Assembly: GCA_019022495.1 (NCBI GenBank)
Contig: JAFEKR010000032.1
Span: forward strand, 124,001 to 188,000
Source: Epichloe hybrida
Taxonomy: Eukaryota > Ascomycota > Sordariomycetes > Hypocreales > Clavicipitaceae
Direction of reading: 5' to 3'
Length of the DNA stretch: 64,000 nt
In this document: piece by piece, positions 43,692 through 55,900 of the stretch
How positions within the stretch are numbered: position 1 is the stretch's first letter
Layout: each line of letters opens with the position of its first letter
Translations under genes and position numbers: made by a program
Notes under the pieces: model-generated
What the model was told of the DNA's origin: nothing
Seen by the model: only the letters and a program-made list of their open reading frames with translations
Database searches by the model: none

Positions 43692-45844
43692 GAGGCCGAA
43701 CACGCAACAAGTGAACCGCCGTGGGCCGTTCTGCTTCATGGACTTGACAGAGCTGCTGCTCCTTGCCACCAGCCTGGGTCACTTGGCTCCCAATCCCCCC
43801 CCCCTTATTTATTTTTTCACCATTACCACATCACCCCATCGTCACATCAGCGTCTAGTGTCATCTCATCAGCGAGAGAATTGCATCCTTCAAACCCACGC
43901 CGCAGGAACGAAGCCAGACCCGGAAAATTACTACTCGCCGCAGGATTGGGAGCCACCTGGGCGAGAAGACGGAGACAGAAGTCGAATGGGACAATGGAGT
44001 GGGTTGCGGATCAGAGAATGTGGGCTGAAGTGGGACAAGCATCCTAAGCGGTGTGTTTTTGTTCCCAAGTAAAGGTTAGCAATTGGTAGACAGCATTTCA
44101 GAAGTATCAGGTCACAGCACAAGGTAATGAATAAAAAGAGTCAAAGAGGATTGAAACCGTATCTGCCATGGTCGTTTCCGTGATCAATTTTGGTTTGATT
44201 CGGTCCTGACAAACGACGACAGGGCAATCAATCGGATTGGTGACGCCTGAGTAATGCCTCGCGATGATGTGCGCACTGGAAAACTGTAAGTCCATGACTT
44301 GTTGGATCGAGAACAAAGGGGATCTGGCGGCGCATACATGTACATGTACATAGAAGCTCCGGCGTGCACGCAGCAGCACGACTGACTTGTTGGAGCGACT
44401 TGACTGGAGCTGGGGGAGCTGGGGGAGCTGGAGGGACGAGAACGGGCCAAGCCAGAAAACTGGACTTGCTGGCGGGTGGCAGCTGGGTGCGGGTGCCGCA
44501 AGCAAGCAAGCAAGCAAGCCGCCCGCAAAACAAAATCTGCCTGCCTGCCTGCCTGCCTGCCCACAAGTGCCACAGTCTTTTTGCTTGCAAGTTGGCGACT
44601 CGAGTCCCCCCATCTACCGTCGCTTCACTTGCTCGGCATCTCGCCTCTCCATCGCAATTGTCGACCCATCGTGCTCGTGCTATCGACTACACGGCATCTC
44701 TTCGATACTGGACGCGATTCCCTCCCTTGTTGATTTCATCCTCTGCCTTGGGTCGCAGTGTGTAGGAGGAGGCTTATTCCTATTTTTTATCGGGTACTTT
44801 TCTTTGTTCCAATCCAGTTACACTTTTTTTTTAAACTCCCTATTTTGTTACCATTCTTTGCAATTTCTTCCCGCGTTGCGCATTGCGCCCGACAGATTCC
44901 GGACATAATTATCGTTGGGACTTCTTCTCTCCTCCCTTCACCCGTTACCCGTGGTTTATCGGCTTTGCCAACATCTCGTGGCACGGACAAAGGGGCCCGT
45001 ATTGCTTCAAACAAAGGCATAGAAGGCGAAGCCATCTATTGAGCCAAAATGTTGGTCGAGGTTCGTCTTAACATTTTGAAGATGTATTACTTCTTCTTCT
45101 TCTTCTTCTTCTCGTTTGCGACATCGTATGCTTGGGTTCCTTTCACGTCACCGGATGGCGGCATCGGTCGTGTGCAGCACCCTTTTTCTTTCTCCCCTGC
45201 TCTTGCATTTGCGCGCTTGCGAATATGCAACCTTCGTCCTCCTTTGGTCCGTGTTTCTTGTTGGACGGCGTTTCTTGTAGATTGATGTCGGTGGAGGGAG
45301 GACAGCATTGAGCGCGGGAGTTGCGCGAGAAATTAAGAGGGATGGTGAGGAAAGAGATTCAAGTACCACGAGCATTCTTGCTATATCCCGGGTCTGCCGG
45401 CTGGCATCGAGCTGTGAAGGACTGCTCAACAGTTGTCCGCCAGTGGGACAAGGGCATAGCCTGCGTCGACCAGAGTGCGCATTGTTGTTGTGACTCCCAC
45501 GAGACCGGCTTGCATGGGTCACTTGTGTTGCCTGTCGTCGATGAACCTCTGGCAATTTTCTGTTTCGCGTGTTGTTTTCTTATCTCATCATACGATCGAT
45601 CGCCTTGTCTGTTGAACTCTTCTGCATAACGAGTGTCACAGAAAAAAAAAAAAAAAAAGGACAGCCGCTGGGTTCTGCAGAGGACTTCGAATCTCTTTCT
45701 TCGCTCTTTCTTTCTTTCTCCCGCTCACTTCTCCCTTTCTTCTTCTTTTTTCTCTATATCGACCGAGTATTCCACATGCTTTCTTTCAAAAGCACGTCTG
45801 CATCATCACAATATTCTGAGACGCACAAAACTTGACGCTCAAAG
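43692..45844. other. Intergenic, 2.2 kb, with simple repeats
   Basis: No supported gene. It contains the palindrome ACATGTACATGTACAT near 44336, GGGAGCTGG repeats near 44410-44430, (CAAG)n near 44500-44518, (CTGC)n near 44541-44562, (TTC)n near 45090-45112 and an A16 run near 45642-45658. The 3' half is pyrimidine-rich, likely the promoter and leader of the Taf14 gene. Confidence 0.5.
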
Positions 45845-47056
45845 ATGCCAGCCAGGACACGGAAGAATGCTAACGAATTGCAGAGAAGAGTCAAGGTCGT
45901 CACCGAACAACATGTCATGTAAGCCTTTTTCGCATCAAGAAAGCAGCTCCCACCCTTCAAGATGTCCTTGTTCCAAGATGCATCAACATTTCGCAAAGAC
46001 GGATTGACAAGGCGGCGTCTGCCTCGGGCCTGCCTTTCCTTGCTGGGGAGAAAACAAAGCAATAATACCATGTGCACAGTATATTGTCGTCAATCTCTTG
46101 CGATGACGCTAATGATGAGTTTGCGATAGTGACAAACCGTCTCCGGTTGCGGAGTTCCCCATGCGAGAATGGAGCTTGCGGTTGCACTTGTTGGACGAAG
46201 AAGGCAACGAGCGACCTGCCGATGTGTTCACCAAAGTGGTCTACAACCTACACCCTACCTTCGAAAACCCTGTGCAGAGTGAGTTTTGACATTTTCAACA
46301 ATCCATGACCCCCCCCGCTACCTGTGTCGATTGGCAAAAAAAAGAAGAAAAGAGAGAAGAAGAAGCTGCTTACAGAACCTACCCCCCTTTTGTTACTAGC
46401 CTTCACAAAGGCTCCATTCTTGTGCTCCAATGAGGGCTGGGGCGAATTCGAAATCACCGTCGACTGCTACACGACAGAAAAGACGAAATTGACACCCATC
46501 ATTCACGACTTGAATTTCTCCGAGGAGAAGTACGAGGCCACACACACCGTCACCTTCAAGAATCCATCGCAAGCTCTGCAGGAGCGCCTACGAGAGACAG
46601 GTCCGCTACCCAACGACGAAGACCGTCAGAAGAAGAAGGGCGTGACCAGCAAGAAGAATGCCCAGAAACACGACTACGAGAAGATTGCCGAGGCACTGGA
46701 AAAGTTGGACGAGGAAGATCTGCTGCGAGTCATTCAACTCATCAACGAGAACAAGGGCCCGGATACGTACATTAGAAGCGATGTTGAAGGTGAGCAATCT
46801 TGTAATGCCCCAGATGTTCCGAGGAAAAAGAAAAATCATCCTTTCCATCAGTTTGTTGATTTTAGTGCGCGTTTGGGCTAATAGCGGATAATCTCACTGA
46901 AGCCGGGGAGTTCTCGATCGATCTGTACACGATGCCGGATTTGTTGACGAACAAATTATGGGAGCACCTTGTAAGTCGAGGGCCTGGGAGCTTTCAGCAC
47001 CGACAATACCGCATTGCTAAGATATTTTTCAGTCAAAGAAAGGACTTTTGAACTAG
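45845..47056 (+). CDS. TAF14: Taf14/Anc1-like protein with YEATS and ET-type domains
   Basis: There are five exons: 45845-45918, 46130-46278, 46400-46789, 46885-46970 and 47033-47056, giving 240 residues (yeast Taf14 has 244). Exons 1-3 encode the YEATS domain: QRRVKVVTEQHVIDKPSPV, FPMREWSLRLHLLDEEGNE, KVVYNLHPTFENP, KAPFLCSNEGWGEFEITVDC; the SNEGWGEF loop forms the acyl-lysine-binding aromatic cage. The C-terminus (YEKIAEALEKLDEEDLLRVI, then EAGEFSIDLYTMPDLLTNKL and WEHLSKKGLLN) is the extra-terminal-type domain that docks partners. In yeast Taf14 is shared by TFIID, TFIIF, SWI/SNF, INO80 and NuA3. The ET domain favours Taf14 over the related Yaf9. The first exon is short but its junction restores EQHVIDKP. 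Confidence 0.94.
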
Positions 47057-48367
47057 GATGGGCTGGCCACTCTTGTATTTTTTGCTTGGTGCCCGCTGTC
47101 ACACAGGGGTTGGACCTGCGCCGCGCGGGCGCCGATTCAGCAGTGCTACGCATGCTTTGCCTCGCCTCGGACAATTAATTTGCACATGGGGCTCCATGGC
47201 CAAGGAGATGGCGGGGAAGGGCTCCTAAGGAAAGTCAATGTCGGAAAAGGAGAACATCCCACGTTGCAACGATGAAGCAAAGCATTGGCTGAAGGATGGA
47301 GGAAGAGTCATGTATGGAGTAGAAATGGCGAAACGATGGCTTAATCTTGGTGGCATTTTTTTGATCCCTCAACTTGACGCAACTATGGAATGGGGATGGA
47401 TAGTCGTGTACTTTTTTTTTTTTCCTTTCTCCCTCTTGCGTATTTGCAATATAAAGATATGAGTGCGATAAAAGCACGCCGTGTTTGAGAATAAAAATGG
47501 GGGGAGGGGTTTATGTGTCCGTGAGTGAATAGGTTCTGCTTTGCCTTGACCGACACAATTCGACAAACATGTACATGTATGTATGTACTCTTAGACAAGA
47601 CCTGCCTCTGGAAGCTTCTGGAAGACAAGGGCGAAAAGCGAAAGGCGAAAAGCGAAAAGCGGCCAAGGATTGTCGAACCGAAGGCGAACTAGACTTGATG
47701 GGTAAGGTGACGGTGAATGAATACGTAAGCTGAGGTACCTTGGCGGAGGAGCTGGCCATTTGGTCCATGAAAACTAACTGGTGGAGCATCTGGTGGAGCA
47801 TCTGGCACTCCATCTGGCATTATGTACGTACCTTTTTATGTACCCATGTTCCAAACTATGGGTCTCCTGCAAAGAATTCGACTCAACTTTGTACGTAAGT
47901 TCCGATGGCTGGCGCCGCTCGAAAGGTCAAAAGGTCCCCTACGGACGCACGTACGGACGCGCACACGGACGCACACGGACGCACACACACACACACGGAT
48001 GGCTACTCGGCAGCATGCAGTACATATGCAGCAACGTATGTACGGATCCGTGACCTGTTCTGGACAAGAAATCGGCCGGGCTCCTCTGACCTCGGGCGCT
48101 TCTGACCCCGCTCGCCAGAGGCCAGAGACTTCACTGCCCGTTCCTTTCGCTGACCGTCAGTGACACCTGACGCTTCCTCGACGGCCCGGGACTGGCGGTG
48201 GTGCGCCGCCGTCACACTGATCACACTTTTGCTGTCAGCCTGTCACTGGTCAAGACCGTCGAAACCGTCAAAAACCACGACCCGCTGCAAACCGAGCGTC
48301 TCGAATTCGTACCAAAAGCCAAGTCGTCTTCGTCGCAACCTCACGGCGCCTGATTGATTGCCCGCCC
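47057..48367. other. Intergenic between TAF14 and the zinc-cluster regulator
   Basis: The 1.3-kb region contains GCGAAAAGCGAAAGGCG-type repeats near 47630-47665, the motif ACATGTACATGTATGTATGT near 47569, GGTGGAGCATCT duplicated near 47781-47802, and an ACGGACGCACAC repeat from about 47940 to 47998. No supported gene. The 3' part should hold the promoter of the transcription factor. Confidence 0.5.
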
Positions 48368-51300
48368 ATGCCTGCCATGGCCCAATCTCAGAACGCTGCC
48401 GGCACCTCTGCATCCAGCCCCAGCGTCTCTGCGACGCCAGCAGGCGGCCAGCAATCGCAGCCACCCGGGTCGTCGTCCTCACAACAACAACAACAACAAC
48501 AACAACAACAGGAACAACAGGAACGGGAACAACAGGAACGGGAACTCGCCGCCGCCGCCGCCGCCGCCGCCCAACATAAGCGTGTCTACCAAGCCTGTAT
48601 CCCCTGCCGTCGCCGCAAGGTACGATGCGACCTGGGCAGTGTCGACAACCCTCACGACCCGCCCTGCGTACGCTGTCGCCGCGAGAGCAAAGAATGCTTC
48701 TTCTCCGCCACTCGTCGCAAGCGAAAGACGGACGATGGCCAAGGCAGCGATTTTGACGAGTACATGGTTCGGAATGGCCGCAAGAGGCTTCATGCCGAGG
48801 CGAGCTCACCTCCACCACGAATCGACCGCCGCTTCTACAGCGATGTCCCGCTGACGCCCGGAGGCTCCCATGGCCGCACTCAGCCCTTGCGTCGACCCGA
48901 TGGCAGGTCGAGTTCACGGCGAGACTCGGAACTTGACGGCGACGGCGACGCCAATCTGGAAAATCTCGAGGCCCAGACAGCTATGCGCCGGGCAGTGTAC
49001 AACCCCCACGACGCGCTCGACTTGCTCTACAAGGCCGCAACCGACAGGTCTGTCGTCGTCGAGTTGTCTGGCAAGATGGACAGCAGTGCTGACTTTATTA
49101 GTCCCGCTGCGAACAATCATGTGCGCGAGGGAAGCATTGCCTCAGTAACGACCGCTGCCGCTCATCAACCCACACCCCAACAAGATGCCGCCGCCACGGC
49201 CAGAGATGTTCCCAGACCGAGGTCCGTGTCGAACAAGATGGATGTCGAACAACAGCAGCAGCAGCCGCGGCAACACCTTCCCGAGAACCACAATCCTCTG
49301 CAAATACCCCCCCGGCAGCCTGTTGATCCCGCCCTCGCACAACAGCCCGCTCTGCGAGCTCAACCTGGCCATGCGGAGGCGCTGCGAGCTTGGTCGAGAT
49401 TCCGCTTCGTTCGCGCGGGCTGGTTCACGTCCCAAGAAGCCATTGAATACATTGACTAGTAGGTTGCGTACCTGTATTGCTTCGGCTTGCGTTGTAGATG
49501 GCGTGCTGGCTGACCTTGCTTGGCATTCGGCAGCTACTACAAGTATCTATCACCAATGACGCCGATATCACCACCCACCTTCAGCGACCCTGCATCCCAC
49601 GTGACTCTCTTGACGGAAGAACCCATCCTCACCGTCACACTTCTCACCATCGCTTCGAGGTACCGTCAAATGCCTGGCACGGGCGGCCACTGCCGTTCAC
49701 ACGCGATTCCTGAGCAGCTGTGGACCTATCTTCGAGGCATGATCGAGCGTTGCCTCTGGGGACAGGAAGCTTTCGGCGGCGGATTCTGCGGCTCAGGCGG
49801 CCCGGGCTCTTCTTCCGTCATCATGGAAGAGACGGATACCAGCAGTACTGCGCCATGGCGGGGCATGAGGAAAGGGAGTCTGCGCACTCTGGGTACCATC
49901 GAGTCCCTCCTGATTCTCACGGAATGGCATCCGCGTGCCCTTCACTTTCCTCCCCAAGAAGCTACCGATGAGCTCATGCTTCCCGACTACAGCGGCGGCC
50001 CCGCGACGTCCTCTGATGACCCGAGCCGGAATGTCGGCGCTGGATTTGGTGGCAAGAGGATCGAGAGCTGGCTGGAGCCAGCCTGGAGAAGCGATCGCAT
50101 GTGCTGGATGCTTCTCAGCACTGCCATGGGGCTTGCATATGAGCTTGGCGTCTTTGACGACATCGACGAGATGCTCAAGGACGACACCATCACTCGCCCA
50201 GAGTACTTGGACGAGGCCTACAGAACCAGGGCCAACCGCATCAAGAGACTGCTGCTCATCTATACCTCTCAACTGGCAGGCCGGCTTGGCTGGACAAGCA
50301 TGACGCCTGAGCATCTTCGAAGAGCCGATCCTGCAGTGTCTCGCCGCCTTACAGTGTCCAACGAAGGGAGTACCCCGAGCACCTCGTCCATGGCCAACGG
50401 CTTCAACTATGTGCCAGACTTGGAGCTCGATGATCAAATCATCCACTGCTGGGCCGGAATCAGCAACGCCATGCATGTTGGCAACGAGAAGCTGTTCAAG
50501 TCTCGGAAGTACACGACCGAAATCATCCAGTCGGGACGATATGTCGAGCTACTGAGAGAGTACAGTCCTCTGCTCAAGGATTGGTACAGGGAGTTTGAGC
50601 TGTTCCGCCTGCCTCAGTTCATCAGACATATCCTGACTATCGAGTACGAATACGTTCGCATCTACGTCAACTCACTTTCGCTGCAAGCGGTCGTCGAGCG
50701 TTGCACCAACAATGCCGGACAAACTGCAAATGGACACAATGGCAACGGACAAGCGGCCAGTGGTCCCACGACGCAGCTTTCTCCGCAAACCATGATCAAC
50801 TACGGCAAGCTGCCGCTCGGCCAGCTCGGCGGCTTCACCATTCACGACCAAGAATACGTTCGGGAGGTCGTCGACGGATGTCGGAACTTGCTTCGCACCG
50901 TCGTCGATGGTCTCCTCCCAGGGGGCTACTTGAAGCACGCGCCAGTGCGGACCTACTTTCGCATCATCAGCGGAGCCATGTTCCTGCTCAAGACGTTCGC
51001 TCTGGGCGCCCCGCGGTCCGACGTCAAAATGAGCATAGACCTCATGGATGCCTGCGTCGAGGCACTGCGGAACTGCGTGGTGGACGATGTGCATCTGGGC
51101 ATCCGCTTTGCCGACCTCCTCGAGACGCTGACGAGTCGATTGCGAAACCGGTTCATCCAGGCACCGACCATGCAGCAGAGCTCAGCCAAGGACCAGAGTC
51201 CTCTTCCCGAAGGCGCCATGCCTGGTCTCGCTGCTGCCGCGGCTGCAGGCGGCGACACTGCCAATTGGGTGGGCAAGCATGCCCAGAAGTTGCGCGAGGG

Positions 51301-51828
51301 CCTCAATGGACAATGCAAGTCTCCCCCGTATATGACTTTGAGCCTTGTCACACGCTGCTTCCAACAAATGCTAATCTAATGTTTCCATTGTCAGATTGCC
51401 CAGCATCCCCAGGAGCCGAAGGAAACAGCAACAACAACAGCAGCAGCAACAACAATCACAACAACAACAACAACAACAATAACAGCAACAACATCTCGGC
51501 TACGCCGTTCGACTTGTCCACGGGCAGCTTTCCTTACCCGGGTGCGTCGTCCATCGGGCCGTCCACTCCAGCTCCCCAGGTCGAACACAGTGGCGTCGCT
51601 GCTCCCGCGCCCGGCGTCGACATGCACCTCTTTGACGAATGGAACAACCCCGGCAACGAGATGTGGTACCTCCCCCCCGGCCCCGCCTTCTTCCAGAACA
51701 TGGGCGATAGTTCGGTTGCCATGACGGCCGAGGGTGTCAACGTCGGTGGCTTGGACCTGCTCGAGTACATGGCCATGGACCCCGCGCAGTTCTCCAGCAT
51801 CGACGGGCCAGGATCGGCAAATGGGTAG
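48368..51828 (+). CDS. Zn(II)2Cys6 transcription factor with Asn-rich C-terminus
   Basis: There are three exons: 48368-49458, 49534-51314 and 51395-51828, giving 1101 residues. After a poly-Gln and poly-Ala lead, the zinc cluster is CIPCRRRKVRC, a long linker, then CVRCRRESKEC. Central residues of about 365-930 form a fungal transcription-factor domain (YLSPMTPISPPTFSDPASHV, SRYRQMPGTGGHCRSHAI, LLILTEWHPRALHFPP, MLLSTAMGLAYELGVFDD). The second intron needs a GC donor (CAAT|GCAAGT) and an AG acceptor after CTAATCTAAT to join the well-formed last exon: an Asn/Ser run, then LLEYMAMDPAQFSSIDGPGS. It resembles the Aro80-like group of amino-acid catabolism regulators, but I cannot verify this; the targets are unknown. 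The Met at 48377 is an alternative start. Confidence 0.88.
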
Positions 51829-52994
51829 ATGCATAGGGAATCCCCGCAGCCGCCTCACTCCGGCTGCATATGCCTTGTACATACACGAGTTCACGAGTTC
51901 ACGCACGACACGAGGACCGGACCGCGGAAAGGATCAGTAAAAGATGGATCATATTCTGCATTTCGGCCACCATGGACAAGGTGTCCCCCCCTCCCCCTTA
52001 TTTTTCTCTTTCCATATACTATAGGGGATTTTTTTTTTTTTTTTTTTTTTCAAAAACGACAGGATCATGAATTGGTGGACACGACCCATCCCGCCAGCCA
52101 ATTAGTCCATGATGAAGGGCAATGAGTGTGCAGCACGTACGTACGACGGATCAGTGAAAGACGTGGAGAACATTGGAATCTTGGAGTGGAGTAGGCATTG
52201 CATTGCATTCTGGTTGGACAAGGCTGCGCCCAGCAGACTGGAGTGGATGGGATGGGATGGAGCTGACGAGACCAACGAGCAAGGTAGATACGATGACACG
52301 ACGTGTCGGTAGCAATCTTATTGACTAGTCTGCACGATACCTTGTGTGCCATTGTTGACGACATGGAGCCAGAGCCGAGCCGTGTACGACGTCGACAGAG
52401 GCCCAACGCCCTTTACTCCAATGACCAAGTCGACAAGCAGAGCACGTGTACTGCAAGGTTTTGATGAATCTAGAAATAGGCCCCTCTGAATTGCATTTGC
52501 TTATTAATGTAATGGAATCAATCATTGATGCTTGCTACCTTGGCTATAATATGACCTCTCCAAATTTCCCAAAGCCAGCCCCAGCCGACTCTTCTTTTTT
52601 TTTCTTCTTCTTCTTTTTTTCCCAACTGGATAGAAAATCTGCTGCATGGAATTTTTTTCGATTTCAAACGAAAACCCACAAATGAGAAAAAACTTGTGCA
52701 ACAAGATTGTGTGACAAGTGATGAAAATGGCGAGCATATCGTGGTTCGGCGTTAGAATCTGACGCTGATGTGTGCCCTAATGGGGTACTTGCTTCGTACC
52801 CGAACGATCCCCCGAGACACACAACGAACGATGCGATGCGTAAAAAATAAAAGAATAAAAAGACAATTTGGTCACCTGGCCAATAATAATGTAATGGGAG
52901 TTTCGGACAAAACCAACAAAATAGAGGAGGGGTATTCGAGGCAGTGAAAAAAAATATAAATTTCGACGTTGTTTGGAAGTTGTACCAACACCGG
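51829..52994. other. Intergenic between two convergent genes
   Basis: Holds the 3' UTRs of the zinc-cluster gene (+) and the ADF-H gene (-). A T23-type run lies at about 52027-52050, GATGGGATGGGATGG near 52246, and a (CTT)n/T-rich tract near 52592-52620. No supported gene. Confidence 0.5.
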
Positions 52995-55900
52995 TCAGAG
53001 TCCGTAAGTGGTTCCTCGATTGGAATGGGCTTCTTGCAGGGCTGTGCGTTTTGTCAGTTTCCCTCATCTCTCTCAGTATATATAGCGTGACTTACTTTGC
53101 AGCACTCTCAACTGTCTGGTGCGGTCCTCGCAGGCAACTTGAATGCCTGAGCCCTCGATGAACTCGAGGACGACACTATTGGGGAGCTCCTGCACCTCCA
53201 CATCGGGAATATTGGGAAGCCGGAACTCGCTGAGGTGGTACCGTTTGGTGCCTTGGGCTGGACGGCCATTTTGGACCGGTAGAGCGCTTAGAACGAGGAA
53301 GCCCTGCGAGTCCAGGCTCATGTTTCTGCGTTTCCACAACAGGTTGTCAGGGAACTGAACATTAACATCTCCCATATATGACACAATAGTCGCTGTTCCT
53401 GTGGTGGATGGCCGTGACTGAACAGACTCGTGTGCCTCTTCCTTCGTTGCTGTCGCAGAAATGGAAGGGAGGTTGTTCTTGGAGCGCGAACTGGAAAGGT
53501 TGGACAGTCGACGCATGAAGCGGCCGGCACGTGACAACTTCTTGTCGCCATTCGTAGATTTGGCATCGTCGCCAAACGCAGATTCTGACGGCAACAATAT
53601 CGTCTCGCGGTCCTTGCTGAAGGATGATCGAGGGGAAAATGCCGGATTCGCATGCACCGACTCGACCCGGCCCGGCGAGTAGGGAGAATTTCCTGTATCA
53701 GAGGCTGCGGACTTTCGTCTCTCCTTGATGAAGCCCTTGACGATACCAAGCGAAGACTGGCGTGGCTTGCTGGACTTGCTCTGCTCATACAAGTCGTTGC
53801 CGCGATCCTGACTTTGCTCGCAGCCAGAGTAATCCTTCTCTGCAGCAACAAAGGCAGTTTGATGATCTACCAGAAGCGGCGACTGCTTTAACTCCAGGTG
53901 ATTGTATTCAGATGGATCTCTGGGCGGCTCAAAGCTCATGTGCCCCGTGTGGTTTGGGTCTCGAATGATTCTAGCCATGACTGAAACTGACTCTGGGCGG
54001 CCCTGGGTGTTATTACCACCAGGAACGCCCGGGTTGCGAGGAGCTGTGCTAGCTGTCGGCGACTCAAACATGGATAACCGGCTCGTCACAGACCCGGATC
54101 GTTCGAGACGGTTGCGTCTAACTGCTTCCGCAGAGACTTCCTGGCTTTGCTCGGGTGAGGGAGGTGTTTGGTTGCGAAACGAGTTAGCCCTGTCTATGAC
54201 GGAGGGTGATCTGGACGGCTCTCTCTTCTTGACTGCATAAAAGGTCGAAGAAGGTCGTTCTCTGGCAGGAGAAGCCGGGGCATCTCCCGAGGCGGCAGAA
54301 AGTTTCTCCAAAGCCTTGATTCGTTGCGAGATGCTGGAACCGATATTGTTCGACTTCTTGGCCAGGTTGCCGCCTTGTTGTTGTTGAGTGATGTAGTGCA
54401 AGTAGGCAGCCCCCGAGCTCATGGACCTCGCCGACGATTGGTTCGCATCAGCAGGAACGATCAAGTTTCCGCGAACGGGATTTGAAACTGTTCGGACAGT
54501 ATGAGTTGAAGGGGCGTCATCTTGCTCATTCATGGTGCTCTGGGGGAAGCTGGGAGTTATGGGTGTCTTGATGACGGAAACTGGTGTAGCTTTTTCGAGC
54601 GATGCGCTCTGGGTGTTGTTCTCGGTGTCCTTCTTTAGTTCCAGATTTGTCGTCTTTATGGGCTCGATTTGTGATCTCCGTTTACTTTTTTCTTCTGCAA
54701 CAGCCCGCGAGAGGCTAGCCTCTTCACGAACATCATTCGATGGAGCAGGGCCGTCGATGTCGGCACCAGCAGACTCGACTGCAGTAGCCAGCGGGACTAT
54801 AGTTGTTTGTGAGGCAGCAGCTTTGGTGGCAGCCAAGAGATCCTGGGCCGAGACGTCTGCTTCCAAAACAGGTGACGAGTTTGTTGTGCATACTGTATCT
54901 AGGTCCTTGGATGTATTTGTCTCTGGGACTCTGGAAACGCTCTCGTCGGAACCAGGCACAGCGTTGGCAGAGAATTTGGAGACTGGCAGAGCAACATTCT
55001 CGAAACTTTCGCCATCATCAATGGAGCCGCCCTGAGGATCTTCTGCAATATTGCTCGTCGTAGACAGCTCGGCTATGGTTGTAATGAGTTCGTTGTTCTC
55101 CTCGGTGGCGGTCTCTGCCCGAGGATGAAATATTTCAGCTGCATTTTCCTTGGCGACCAACGTCTCAGCGTCAATTCCGGTGCCCTTGGAAGCATCTTCA
55201 ATGGGGGTATCGACCTCTTTCGGCTCGGTTTCCTCCTTGGCGTGGATAGTCTCCTCGGTCGTTTCAGAGATTGATGATGCCTTGGTGGAATGACCAGCTT
55301 CTGACGAGCCGACGAGGGGACTGGCAGGGTGTGAGTCTGAAGTGGTCAGGTCTGAGGTTTGATCGGCGTGAGTCGATGGCGTCAGAGTGTCCAAAACAAC
55401 CCCAGAGTCATCTTTGCTCAGCGAGACGCGCCGGTGGTTCTTGTCGCAGTCAATTTCGGAGCTGGCGATGGCCTCGTCGAGCACCTGTGAAGGATCATCC
55501 TCGGCATTGGTGATTTCATCATCTCCCAAGAGTTCGTCTGACGGTGGCAGCACGCTCATCTTCATCTTCTTCTTTTCTCTAAGTTGCATGGCCTTCATCA
55601 GCCGGGCCTTCTCAGGACTTATGGTCGGCTTCTTTTGTGCGGGCGCAGGAAGAGGAGCAGAGTCGAATATCGAGCTCGAACTTGTCGTTGGCCGATCTTG
55701 ACCGTCATCTGAGGCTGAGGAATTTGGACCGACAATCTCCTCTTGAGGTGACGATCCGGTAGTGCCGTCTTTTCCTTTGCCCTTCTTGCCTCCCTTCCCA
55801 AACAGTTTGAAGCCAGCCGGAATCGCAGACACGGGCCGGAAGTTACCTGCAGTTTGCGGTCGTGCGTTGGCATCAACTGAGGGCCGGGGGCCGAGCTTCA

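Noticed and set aside
48479..48793. Antisense frame with poly-Leu tail near the zinc-cluster start
   Set aside because: It is the reverse reading of CAA and CCG repeats in the Gln/Ala-rich leader.
50701..51828. 375-residue plus-strand frame taken as a separate gene
   Set aside because: Only its last third (from 51395) is coding, as the third exon of the zinc-cluster factor; the rest is out of frame with that gene's domain.
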